Below, piece after piece: positions 54,541 to 63,928 of a DNA stretch of 64,000 nucleotides. The notes below the pieces were generated by a model. That model saw nothing but the letters and a program-made list of their open reading frames with translations, did not search any database and was not told the DNA's origin. The position numbers were made by a program, and so were the translations under genes. How positions within the stretch are numbered: the first letter of the stretch is position 1; every line of letters begins with the position of its first letter. The stretch is from Bacteroidales bacterium (lineage in GTDB: Bacteria; Bacteroidota; Bacteroidia; Bacteroidales; UBA1402), in NCBI GenBank assembly GCA_021373135.1, contig JAJFTH010000003.1, positions 310,001 to 374,000 of the forward strand, written 5' to 3'.

Positions 54541-57500
54541 TTAAATTACAATGTCAACTCCTATTGAGAATGTTTTTTGAGGAGGGTATCCTCCTGTAGA
54601 GTCTCCTTCAGGATCAATTCCCTCATAGTTCGTTAATACAAAAGGGTTTCCAAAATCGATGTACAACCTTGCGTTTGTAAATACTTTGTGAATAAGTTTC
54701 GATGGTAAAGTATATCCAATTGTTATATTTTTACAACGGACAAATGAAATTTTTTGACGTAGCCAGTCATTTGAACCATAATATTGACTTACAAACCCTG
54801 AAGGATATTTTGAGTTTGGATTTTGAGGAGTCCAACGATTCATAACATCTGTTGAATAATTCTGTCCATCTAGAATATACTCGCAACTACCAGGTCCGTA
54901 TTTTGATTTATTAGGATCCCATACGAATTGATCAAACATTCCATAAAAGAAAATATTAAAATCAAATCCCGAATATTCCAATGAATTTCCAAAACCAATA
55001 ATGAACTTAGGATCAGTTGTCCCTAAAAACACTTGGTCAGCAGCATCTATTTTCCCATCAGAATGTCCTATTAGTTTTGTACCATCAGTTGGATCAAAAC
55101 CGTTAACATCCCTTACTTTCATTTGACCGGGCAACAAATTAGGCATTGCAATCGGTTTTTGTTCTTCAATTTGTAGAATCCCATCCGATAAATATCCATA
55201 TACAGCACGTATTGGATCATCAACTCTTTGATATGGAGCTAATACAACATCCGGATTTCGTTCTTTCCAGCGATCATTGTAGTTTGAAATATTAAAAATA
55301 GACTTCCATTTAATCTTGCTATCTATATTTACTGTATTTAACGAAAATTCAAAGCCAGAACTTTGCGTAGCACCAATATTATCTGCAATTATTGGTACAT
55401 CCATCAATGAATTAAGATTTCTAAATGCTAACAGGTCACTTACTATCTTGTTAAAGTATTCAAAAGAGCCCGATATTCGATTTTTTAAGAAACCATAATC
55501 AAAACCAATATTCAATTCTGTTGTGGTCTCCCATTTAAGATTTGGATTTTCTAACTGACTTTTTTGAGTTCCAGAAAGTACAGCATCTCCAAATACATAC
55601 CGACTTCCCGATGCATAATATTCATAGGCATTTCCACCTATATTGCTATTACCAGTTTGTCCATAACTAACTCTTGCTTTTAATATTGATATCCAATCAA
55701 TTTTATTTAAATAGCTTTCATTATTAATTTTCCATGCTACAGCTCCAGAAGGAAAGAATGCTCTTCTATTATTTACACCAAACTTTGTAGAACCATCATC
55801 TCTTATTGAGACTGTTAACAGGTATTTGTCATTGATAGAATAGTTAATTCTTGAGAAATAAGAGGCCAAAATATTTTGTCCTTTATAGGATGTAACTAGT
55901 GGACGAGCAACATTGCCAGCTTCTAATTTATTCCACAAAAACAAATCTGTAAAAAACTGAGAACTTCCTGCACTAACACCGTCCCAATTCTCTTTTTGAT
56001 AAGAATAGCCAAGTAAAAAATCAAATTTATCTCTTTTATCAAATATCTGTTTGCTATACTTCAGAGTTAACTCACTTAGCAAATCAAGTGTACTGCTACT
56101 GTTAATATTTGCTTTGCCACCTTCTTGTTTTCCATAAAGAGTAGTTTTAGGCAAGTAAGTATTTCTATATCCTTGATTTTGATCTAAACCCAAATTTAAT
56201 CTTATTTTAAGATTCTTAAAAGCAGTCAATTCTGCATAAATATTAGCTAATAATCTTTTTGTATTTGTCTGGTCGGTTATTTCAAGCATTGAAGCAGGAT
56301 TTGGTATTTGTCCAAGCTTGGAACTTATGGGAAAATTCCCTTGATCATCACGTATTGGAGTTAAAGGATCATATTGTAAAGCTGAGTTTAATAAGCTTGA
56401 ATTCTCGGCACTTCCATTACCTAAAGGAACGTTGTTGTTAAAAATATCGCTATATGTGGTATTAATTCCAATAGTTATATATTTACCAATATCTTGATCC
56501 AAATTAATACGACCAGATATTCTTCTAAAATCAGAATTCTTCACTACTCCATCTTGTTTAAAGTAATTCAAAGAAAAAAGATATCGAGTGCTTTCCGTTC
56601 CAGAGCTTATAGAAATATTATGTTGATTAATTGCTCCCTGACGAGTTATCGCTCCAAACCAATCTGTACCAAGGCCCGCGTTATTTATTTGAGTAATTGT
56701 AAACGGATCTCCTTTATATGGTAATGCATCTACCTCTTTTTCAGGACCATATGGAGCCAATTCATTATCAATCATCCATTTTTCTCTTGATATCTCATTT
56801 GAAACCTGCATATATTCTTTAGCTGAAAGCATATTCACTCGCTTGCTAATTCTTTGTGTAGAATAATTTGCGTTATATTTTACTACAGGCTTGCCTTTTT
56901 TCCCTTTTTTGGTTGTTATTAACACAACGCCATTTGCCGCCCTTGCACCATAAATTGCTGTAGAAGAAGCATCTTTTAATATCTCAATAGATTCAATATC
57001 ATTTGGATTTATTGAATTAAGAGGGTTTCGACTTCCCATTTCATATCGATTTCCACTTTCCGGTTCTACACTCTTGTTTGTAATAGGAAATCCATCTATT
57101 ACAAATAAAGGATCGTTGCCAGCACCTGTTGACGCTGCCCCACGAATAAGAATCTCAATTCCTCCACCAGGCTGATTACTTACTTGTCTGGTCATTACGC
57201 CAGCTGCTTGTCCTGCCAACATGTGTGTAATTGATGTATTAGAAGCGAAAGGGAGGTCCTTTGTTTTGACTGAAGTTACAGCACCAGTCAAATCGCTTTT
57301 TCTTACAGTTCCATATCCAACAACAACAATCTCATCCAAATTTCTTGAAGTTTCTCTCAACGATATTCTTAATGAACTTTTTTCGGTAATATCAATCAAT
57401 TGATTTTCATATCCGATATACGAAACTTTGATCTGGCCTGTATTAGGTGTTTCAAGTGAAAATTGTCCATTAATATCAGTAACAGTACCTTTGTTTGTAC

Positions 57501-58011
57501 TGTTCTCAACAATTGAAGCTCCGATAATTGGTTCTCCATTTTGATCTGTAACTAAACCAGAAATCTTTTTATTTTTAATGGGCTGTTGGTCTGGTTCTAT
57601 TTTTGTTATTACAATTATATTGTTGCTATAATCAGCCTGTAGCCCTTTCATTGCAAGCACTTTTTTTATCACTTCGTTCAATGGCCTACTAGAAACGCTG
57701 ATTGAAATATCCTTTTTATTATCAATTAACACGTCACGATAAACAATTGTAAATGGTGTTTTTGATTCTACTTGTTTAATAAAATCTTTTAATGTTACGT
57801 TTTTTAGATTTAACGAAATTGGCTGGGCGTAATTTTGTGCATTCAATTGTCCCATAAAAATTAACATGATAGAAAGCATGCCAATTTTTAACCAATTCCT
57901 TTTTTTGTGAAATAATTGCGTTTTTTGATTTGTGTACATAGAATTAGAATTTAAAAAAGATCTTACTATATTTTTGTCAGATTTTTCAATTTTCATATTT
58001 ATTGCTTTCAA
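54541..58011 (-). CDS. SusC/RagA TonB-dependent transporter with STN domain (PUL3)
   Basis: 1156 residues from the ATG at 58011. That start overlaps the fecR stop codon region by 26 bp; ATGs at 57996 and 57939 give the same mature protein and may be the real start. A basic lead and signal segment (about 40-58) precede an STN domain (about 66-137), a carboxypeptidase-D-like domain (about 148-220), EIVVVGYG, a plug (ILIRGAASTG, then ANGVVLITTKKG) and a barrel ending in FSIGVDIVI. Unlike PUL1 and PUL2 there is no gap to fecR, so sigma, fecR and susC probably share a message. Confidence 0.94.
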   Translation of the reverse strand: MKAINMKIEKSDKNIVRSFLNSNSMYTNQKTQLFHKKRNWLKIGMLSIMLIFMGQLNAQNYAQPISLNLKNVTLKDFIKQVESKTPFTIVYRDVLIDNKKDISISVSSRPLNEVIKKVLAMKGLQADYSNNIIVITKIEPDQQPIKNKKISGLVTDQNGEPIIGASIVENSTNKGTVTDINGQFSLETPNTGQIKVSYIGYENQLIDITEKSSLRISLRETSRNLDEIVVVGYGTVRKSDLTGAVTSVKTKDLPFASNTSITHMLAGQAAGVMTRQVSNQPGGGIEILIRGAASTGAGNDPLFVIDGFPITNKSVEPESGNRYEMGSRNPLNSINPNDIESIEILKDASSTAIYGARAANGVVLITTKKGKKGKPVVKYNANYSTQRISKRVNMLSAKEYMQVSNEISREKWMIDNELAPYGPEKEVDALPYKGDPFTITQINNAGLGTDWFGAITRQGAINQHNISISSGTESTRYLFSLNYFKQDGVVKNSDFRRISGRINLDQDIGKYITIGINTTYSDIFNNNVPLGNGSAENSSLLNSALQYDPLTPIRDDQGNFPISSKLGQIPNPASMLEITDQTNTKRLLANIYAELTAFKNLKIRLNLGLDQNQGYRNTYLPKTTLYGKQEGGKANINSSSTLDLLSELTLKYSKQIFDKRDKFDFLLGYSYQKENWDGVSAGSSQFFTDLFLWNKLEAGNVARPLVTSYKGQNILASYFSRINYSINDKYLLTVSIRDDGSTKFGVNNRRAFFPSGAVAWKINNESYLNKIDWISILKARVSYGQTGNSNIGGNAYEYYASGSRYVFGDAVLSGTQKSQLENPNLKWETTTELNIGFDYGFLKNRISGSFEYFNKIVSDLLAFRNLNSLMDVPIIADNIGATQSSGFEFSLNTVNIDSKIKWKSIFNISNYNDRWKERNPDVVLAPYQRVDDPIRAVYGYLSDGILQIEEQKPIAMPNLLPGQMKVRDVNGFDPTDGTKLIGHSDGKIDAADQVFLGTTDPKFIIGFGNSLEYSGFDFNIFFYGMFDQFVWDPNKSKYGPGSCEYILDGQNYSTDVMNRWTPQNPNSKYPSGFVSQYYGSNDWLRQKISFVRCKNITIGYTLPSKLIHKVFTNARLYIDFGNPFVLTNYEGIDPEGDSTGGYPPQKTFSIGVDIVI

Positions 58012-58966
58012 TTGTAATAGTATCTCTATTCCTTTTATAGTGAATATTATATTGAATTTTTATAGCCTCCAATGTTGATTCAAGATTTTCATCTTTAAAA
58101 GCCCCGCTAATCAAATCATTTTCTATTTCAGGACATTTACAGATTATTTTAACACCATACCAATCCTCTATCATATGCATGACATCTATAAATCTTTCCG
58201 AACTGAATTTTAATTTATTGTCTTTCCATGCTGTTTCAAGTTCATTATCGGTATGCATTATTTGCACTCGCTTTGAAGATTGACTATAGATAGCTTTTTC
58301 ATTGGGTTTTAAATAATAATCTTGTGATAGATCCGGACTTCGCAGTCTAATGCTCCCTTCTACAAGTGAGGTTTCAATTATATCAGATCCAATCCTTGCT
58401 TTTGCGTTAAAGGATGTGCCCAATACTTCAATCTGTAAATTGTTCATTGAAACTATAAATGGATGGTTTTTATCTTTATATACCTTGAAAAAAGCCTCAC
58501 CAGATAATTTAACTTCACGTGTATTTTTTTCTCCTCTTTTATATTCGAGAATACTGCTAGAATTCATCCAAACTTTAGATTGGTCGGGTAATGTAACCAA
58601 TGCCTTATTACCACGCTCAACTGAAACCACAAAATTGTTTGGTTCTTCAATTGAATACTGCTTGCTTATGAATAAAGTGCTTATTATAAATAATGGTATG
58701 ACTACCACAGCTATTTGAAGAATTCTTTTTTTATCAATCCATTTTTTATCATTCTCAATATAGAAGTCAAGTTTTGCTCGAATATTTTCTTTCGATTTTT
58801 TTCCAAGTTCACCCGGAAAAATACTTTCTGTCCATTCTTCTTCTAAAAGATCCGACAATTCGGTATCTTTAGAATTATTTATTGCATGTTGCATCTCTCT
58901 AAATTCATCATGAGAAATGTTACTATAGAGGAACTTCTTATATAATTCTGTTATAAAATTTTCCAT
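57986..58966 (-). CDS. FecR-type anti-sigma factor (PUL3)
   Basis: 326 residues. The cytoplasmic part runs to about 82. The membrane segment is about 83-101 (ILQIAVVVIPLFIISTLFI). The periplasmic FecR domain has VTLPDQSKVWMNSSSILEYK, GEAFFKVYKDKNHPFIVS and VLGTSFNAKA. The tail (VMHMIEDWYGVKIIC) is STN-like. It starts 54 bp after the sigma gene and overlaps susC at its 3' end. Confidence 0.94.
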   Translation of the reverse strand: MENFITELYKKFLYSNISHDEFREMQHAINNSKDTELSDLLEEEWTESIFPGELGKKSKENIRAKLDFYIENDKKWIDKKRILQIAVVVIPLFIISTLFISKQYSIEEPNNFVVSVERGNKALVTLPDQSKVWMNSSSILEYKRGEKNTREVKLSGEAFFKVYKDKNHPFIVSMNNLQIEVLGTSFNAKARIGSDIIETSLVEGSIRLRSPDLSQDYYLKPNEKAIYSQSSKRVQIMHTDNELETAWKDNKLKFSSERFIDVMHMIEDWYGVKIICKCPEIENDLISGAFKDENLESTLEAIKIQYNIHYKRNRDTITIESNKYEN

Positions 58967-59020
58967 TTTTTTGTTTTTCTATTTATTACACGTTATTATT
59001 CAAGAAAAATACTATATCAA

Positions 59021-59614
59021 TTATTGTGTTATAAAACATATTTCGAAAATAATTAAGAACAAAATGTTCATGTTCGACAATTGAGTACGTATTTTTTTCA
59101 AAGAGGTAGTAAGTTGGTTTTTTACTGTTTGTTCTGATATCTGTAATTGTGTTGCAATCTCTTCAATAGATTTTCCTTTTTCTTTACTTAGTTCAAATAT
59201 TTCTAATTGTTTCTCTGACAATAGTTTTTTGCTTAGCTTCAATGCTTTTAAAAAGTCGTCGTAAAAAAGTTTTTTTTCAATATCATTATCATCAAAATTT
59301 TTTTCGTCTATATATTCAACATATAGTTCAAATTCAACTTTATTAATCTGAGAACGAAATAAATCTATCATTTCATGTTTCGATATTGTGTAAAGGAATG
59401 ACTGTAGGGAGCCATCAATCGATAGTGTTTTCCGATTAATCCATAACTTCAGAAAAGTATCCTGAACGATATCTTCAGACATTTGTCGCGATTTGGTATG
59501 TGCCAACAGAAATCCATAAAGTTTGTCAGCATACATATCATAGATTACATTAAAAGCCTTGTGAGAGCCTTTCTGTAGTTCTTTAATATAAGACTTAATA
59601 ATGTCAGTTTCCAT
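59021..59614 (-). CDS. ECF sigma-70 factor (PUL3)
   Basis: 197 residues. Sigma-2 shows MSEDIVQDTFLKLWINR and QSFLYTISKHEMIDLFR; the sigma-4 helix-turn-helix is KSIEEIATQLQISEQTVKNQL. A hydrophobic end (ILFLIIFEICFI) is present as in the PUL2 sigma factor. Its start lies only 63 bp from the edge of the IS3 relic, so its natural upstream promoter may have been replaced or displaced. No good TAnnTTTG element is visible in the remaining gap. Confidence 0.95.
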   Translation of the reverse strand: METDIIKSYIKELQKGSHKAFNVIYDMYADKLYGFLLAHTKSRQMSEDIVQDTFLKLWINRKTLSIDGSLQSFLYTISKHEMIDLFRSQINKVEFELYVEYIDEKNFDDNDIEKKLFYDDFLKALKLSKKLLSEKQLEIFELSKEKGKSIEEIATQLQISEQTVKNQLTTSLKKIRTQLSNMNILFLIIFEICFITQ

Positions 59615-59689
59615 TTAGTTTTAAATTTTAAGGTAGTATTACTGTGGCATAAAGAATTTTGGAATTGCAAACGAATTCCAGACAAAAAG

Positions 59690-60521
59690 TTAAGCTACAT
59701 TCATAATTAAATTTTTACTCATCATATATTGATTCCAAAATTCTTCAATAGTCAAGTTTCCGAGTGCCGAATGTCTTCTCTTTCGATTTTACCAGGATTC
59801 GATGTACTCAAAGATGCACAGACTCATTTCCTCTTTAGTCTTGAGTTTGGTTCCAAAAACCAGTTCGGCCTTGAAGGACTTAAAAAAGCTTTCACCCACT
59901 GCATTATCCCAGCAGTTTCCTTTACGGCTCATGCCTTGTGTAACACCGAAAGACTTCAGAACATTGACTGTCTGTTTACATGCGTATTGCCCCCCCCCTA
60001 TCAGAATGAAAGATCATGCCTTTAGTGAACTTCCGGTTCTTGCCCGCCATCATAATGGCAGGGATGACGGTTTCAGTAGCACTCATGCCTTTTCTGATGG
60101 ACCAGCTTATCGGTTTACGGTCGAAAAGGTCTAGAACCACCGTCAGACAAATGAACCCATCAACAACAGGAATATCTGTCAAGTCAGAAACGCCTACAAC
60201 AGCAGACTCCTACCTATGGAAATTACGGTTCAAGAGATTTGGAGCCACTTTGTAATCATGTGAAGAGTCCGTGGTCACCTTAATACGTTTAGGGAGCTTG
60301 CTGCGCAGTCCCATTTGCTTCATAGGACTGGCCACCCTAAACCTGGAAACTTGCGTGCCGGACATCTGGAGCTCCTTAGCCAGTCGGGGGCTCCCATTGC
60401 AACCTTTGGCTTCAAAATACTTTTGTCTGATCTTCTCGTCAAGTTCTCTGCATTTCCGCGCGCATTTGCCTTCAGGATCATGAAGCCAACCGTAATATGA
60501 GCTGCTGGATATCTTCAACAC
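59690..60521 (-). pseudogene. IS3 orfB (DDE transposase), multiply broken
   Basis: The rve-type integrase core of an IS3-family transposase in pieces. The N-terminal helix region (60521 to 60210, SSSYYGWLHDPEGK) ends in a stop near a deletion. The middle piece (VVDGFICLTVVLDLFDRKPISW, HSDRGG) loses frame at a run of nine G on the - strand (59998-59990), where eight would restore GGQYACKQ. The last piece (GNCWDNAVGESFFKSFK) contains an in-frame stop at 59791-59789 before NRKRRHSALGN. At least three lesions, so it is inactive. Confidence 0.82.
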
Positions 60522-60537
60522 CTTGTACAGCCCTCAA

Positions 60538-60828
60538 TCATCCATCTTCCAGACTTGTAGCTTTTTTTAGGATGTCACGCTCTGTTTCGGCCTCCAAAAG
60601 CCTCTTCTTGAGGTCGGCCAACTCTTTGGCCTCCTCACTTAAGGCTTGCACCCCGTTGCCCGGAAAGCTTAGAGGCCCATTATGCTGGTACTCTTTGCGC
60701 CATCGGTACAACAGAAGTGGCTCAATCCCTAGTTCATGTGCAAGTTCTGTCATATTCTTGCGCTCTATGCTCAATTTGACTGCATTCTCTTTGAATGACT
60801 TGTCATAATGTGTCCTTTGTTTTCTCAT
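60538..60828 (-). CDS. IS3-family orfA (HTH protein)
   Basis: 96 residues with a helix-turn-helix of the transposase_8/IS3 type (NMTELAHELGIEPLLLYRWRKEY) and a leucine-zipper-like helix (LADLKKRLLEAETERDILKK). A run of seven A on the - strand (60570-60564) near its end is the usual place for the -1 frameshift that makes the OrfAB transposase. Intact as an ORF, but without functional orfB. Confidence 0.85.
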   Translation of the reverse strand: MRKQRTHYDKSFKENAVKLSIERKNMTELAHELGIEPLLLYRWRKEYQHNGPLSFPGNGVQALSEEAKELADLKKRLLEAETERDILKKATSLEDG

Positions 60829-60867
60829 TTCACAAAATTAAGTTTTTATGCTTAACTCTGTGTCCGG

Positions 60868-61243
60868 GCTAAATTAGAAATTCCGCCTTTGACCTGTATC
60901 ATTATACGATGAATAAATAAATAAGTACTATTCATATTTATATGTTCTTCAGCATAGTTTTGAAAATTTATCTAACCAAACTATATATAAAAACTTACAC
61001 TTTGCACAATGTCTAAATATTTCTGTCCTCGTACGGCAAATTAAGCCTGCATATTACCACAACAAATCCTCATAGATAATCAGAGATATCCACCCCACAT
61101 CGGCGTTTTTCGAGGATACACCTACGTGATTTTTAAATCCATCATTTCAGAAAAGGACGTATCTTTGAAAAGTCAAGATTTATATATCATTCAAAAGAAT
61201 TGGATTACGGAATAAATAAGCATGTAAATTAACAACTTACCCT
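60868..61243. other. Intergenic region before the PL8-like gene
   Basis: 376 bp, A/T-rich, without a supportable gene. A perfect -7 element lies at 61161-61168. The IS3 right end borders it at 60867. I see no strong hairpin. Confidence 0.5.
61161..61168 (+). promoter_or_regulatory. Putative -7 element of the PL8-like gene
   Basis: TATCTTTG fits TAnnTTTG exactly, 75 bp upstream of the start codon. No obvious TTTG is present at -33. Confidence 0.5.
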
Positions 61244-63883
61244 ATGCGATATCTGAGTTTACTTGTGTTTTTCTGTTGTGCAATCGTTGCTTCTTATGCC
61301 ATGACGTCCGAAGAATCGGCAGCAATTAGTGCCTTGCGGACAAAGTACAGCAATACCGCTTATCATTCGTGGAATTTAACCGGTTCCAGCTATGCCGTTT
61401 GTATCGCTCAATTACAAAGCAACGGCCAGTTTACAGACTTTATTGCTACTGAAAATTCCTTAAAAAGCTCAAACTCATTCAGCAACCTCTATTCTACGGC
61501 CCAGCATAATGTAAACAATTTTATATTGCCTTGTTTCAATCGTCTTTGGCGCATTGCAGAAAATTATCGTAAAAAAACGATTCCCAATGACATAAAAGCC
61601 AAGTTGTACCAATCCATATTATATTATGGAGCACTCGAAACTTCGCGTGCAAATGTTGGCGGGCGTTTCAGTGCTTCATGCTTTACAATTCCCATAGCTT
61701 GTGCCAATATATATTATTGTTTACTTCCCACCATGGATTCTATAGAAAACGGGAAAATAACCGATGCTCAGAGTCTGGCCGTCAATTCCATGTTGAAGAC
61801 ATTGGGAATGCAAGCCTGGACTCAGCCGTATAGGGATGATTCGACGGACAATCATGTTGTCAGTGTCAACCGATTCCGTAACCATGTTTGGTGGGTAGGC
61901 GGTAATGCGCTTGCCTATCGTGCTTTACTTCCGGCAGCTACTATGCTTCGTTCTGCAGATATGGTTAAAGTCGTTACAGATGTTGCAATAGGCTCCTTGT
62001 CGGTTGTGACACAAACAACCTATGATTCAGCTTTTTGGACAGAAGGATTGACAGCGGACGGTGCCGGTTGGGGACATGGAAAACAATGTCTGATATGGGA
62101 CTATCCTGTTGATGGCATCAGCAGTGCTTTAGGTATTCTCAGTGAGCTGAATGCTACCCCCTGGGTTCAAAAATTAGATAGGACGAATGTAGAGGCACTG
62201 ATGAATTATGTTCGGAGATCCGCTTTTTATTATCAAAAGGGATATGCACCGCCATTGTTTACCAGAGCGAATGCGACAGCAAACAAAGCAGCTTCGACAA
62301 TAAGATCTTTGACATTGGTCAACTCGATACTCAGCTATTTTTCTTCTTCACTGACTTCCGCAGAAATTGCAGAATTGAACCAATTTAAAACGGAAGCCAA
62401 CAACAAAAATATTGTGATGGATAAGTATCCGAACGGCTCTTATCATGGCTCGCGTTATTTTTTCAACAATGATGATCTGGTGAAGATAAATAAGAACTAT
62501 ATGATTTTCATCAATATGGCATCTTGGAGGGTGTGTGGATTGGAAAGTGCTTTAGCAGATGGGAATGCCTATAATTTTTATTCGGCTGATGGAACAACAT
62601 TATTTCAACGTTCCGGAGATGAATATGTAAAGGCTATCGGAGCCATGAATCAAAGCGCGATGCCTGGTATCACTGCCAGGCAGATAAATAATAGTGCTTT
62701 GGTTCCAATTACACATTGGAGAGGATTTAACAGTAAACATCATTTTGCAGCAGGAACCACCAGTTTTGGAGATCATTTTGCAGGTGGATTTATATTTGAA
62801 AAGCAGGATGCCTCTGTTAGTGAAGGCAGTTCAAGTCAGAGCAATCAGAATCCGGCCATTTATGGCGTAAAAGCGTATAAAGGATATTTCATGTTCGGCG
62901 ATATCATGGTGGCCATGGGAGCCGGAATTACCAACCTGAATACCTCGCTCAGCGGAAATGTTTATACAACGGTAGAGCAAACACTCCGTAAATCAGATTT
63001 GTCGGTGAATGGCACCCCCATTACTGATGCAACTTACAGCGAAATTTTAAAAAGCAGCACTGACAATTCTGCCGCAATAAAATGGGTGTGCAACAATGGC
63101 TTTACATTTGGAGTAGTACCTGCATATACAACGGGAGAGGTAAAACTGACGGCGGAGACACGTAATACCATCTGGAAGACGTTGTCTCCATCAACGAATA
63201 AATCCATCAGTGAAACCACGACTCAGATGGTACAGCTTCATATTGATCATGGTAAAACAGTAACAAACGGTTCTTATGTCTATTTCGTTTCTGCAAATGG
63301 TATACCAGACAGTTTGCCAAAATTAATTGCAAATACGACTGCCCTTCAGGCTGCCGCATCTGCTGATAGTACTGTGATTGGTGCCGTATTTTATGATGAT
63401 TCACAAAGTCTTTATTTTGGCAATTATTCTTATAAACTTTCATCACCTGCGGCCTTGTTGATTGAGAAACAAGACAATTCAACGGCTTTAATTACTGTAA
63501 CAGATGCCAAAATGGATAGTACCCTAAAACAGATAACGCTGACAACAACACTTCCTATATCTGGAGATAACGTAACCAACAGCAATGAAACTTATTTTTT
63601 GAATGTTCCGTTACCTGAAAAAGAACTCTGTGGTTCGCCTGTTACAGTACAAGTGGCACTTGGCAGCAATGTGGGTGTGGTGAAACATATTCAGGATAAA
63701 TTGCAGTTTGTCATTAAAGGGCATCACCTTTATTTTTCAAATCCTGTCCGTCAACTTTCCGTGTACAATCTATTGGGTATAAATGTTGTCCGGAAATACA
63801 ATGCGAATGAATGCAGCCTTCCTTTAAGCGGAATGTATCTTGTATCGGCAGACGGAAAAGAACAAAAAGTACTTATCAAATAA
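61244..63883 (+). CDS. PL8-like polysaccharide lyase with T9SS tail
   Basis: A lyase of the chondroitin AC/hyaluronate/xanthan lyase type, cleaving uronic-acid-containing polysaccharides by beta-elimination. The 879 residues have a signal peptide (to about 19) and an alpha/alpha-toroid with NHVWWVGGNA (Asn213). GWGHGKQCLIWDY follows, with His278 and Tyr287 nine residues apart, and Arg341 lies 63 residues after His278. These spacings equal those of His225, Tyr234 and Arg288 in Flavobacterium chondroitinase AC as I recall them. A beta-sandwich (THWRGFNSKHHFAAGTTSFGDHFAGG) and a T9SS type A domain (LSVYNLLGINVV, ending KVLIK) complete it. It is alone on the + strand next to the PULs; specificity is unknown. 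Confidence 0.85.
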   Translation: MRYLSLLVFFCCAIVASYAMTSEESAAISALRTKYSNTAYHSWNLTGSSYAVCIAQLQSNGQFTDFIATENSLKSSNSFSNLYSTAQHNVNNFILPCFNRLWRIAENYRKKTIPNDIKAKLYQSILYYGALETSRANVGGRFSASCFTIPIACANIYYCLLPTMDSIENGKITDAQSLAVNSMLKTLGMQAWTQPYRDDSTDNHVVSVNRFRNHVWWVGGNALAYRALLPAATMLRSADMVKVVTDVAIGSLSVVTQTTYDSAFWTEGLTADGAGWGHGKQCLIWDYPVDGISSALGILSELNATPWVQKLDRTNVEALMNYVRRSAFYYQKGYAPPLFTRANATANKAASTIRSLTLVNSILSYFSSSLTSAEIAELNQFKTEANNKNIVMDKYPNGSYHGSRYFFNNDDLVKINKNYMIFINMASWRVCGLESALADGNAYNFYSADGTTLFQRSGDEYVKAIGAMNQSAMPGITARQINNSALVPITHWRGFNSKHHFAAGTTSFGDHFAGGFIFEKQDASVSEGSSSQSNQNPAIYGVKAYKGYFMFGDIMVAMGAGITNLNTSLSGNVYTTVEQTLRKSDLSVNGTPITDATYSEILKSSTDNSAAIKWVCNNGFTFGVVPAYTTGEVKLTAETRNTIWKTLSPSTNKSISETTTQMVQLHIDHGKTVTNGSYVYFVSANGIPDSLPKLIANTTALQAAASADSTVIGAVFYDDSQSLYFGNYSYKLSSPAALLIEKQDNSTALITVTDAKMDSTLKQITLTTTLPISGDNVTNSNETYFLNVPLPEKELCGSPVTVQVALGSNVGVVKHIQDKLQFVIKGHHLYFSNPVRQLSVYNLLGINVVRKYNANECSLPLSGMYLVSADGKEQKVLIK

Positions 63884-63928
63884 AGTTACTCAGGAAAACC
63901 AAGCTGTTGAATTGGTAATAATCAAAGA

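Larger units (their letters stand above)
59678..60867 (-). mobile_element. IS3-family element relic
   Basis: About 1.19 kb bounded by imperfect inverted repeats of 18 bp (59678-59695 and 60850-60867, sharing GACA and AGTTAAGC). It carries an intact orfA and a broken orfB in the usual overlapping order on the - strand. No clear target-site duplication is seen. Confidence 0.78.
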
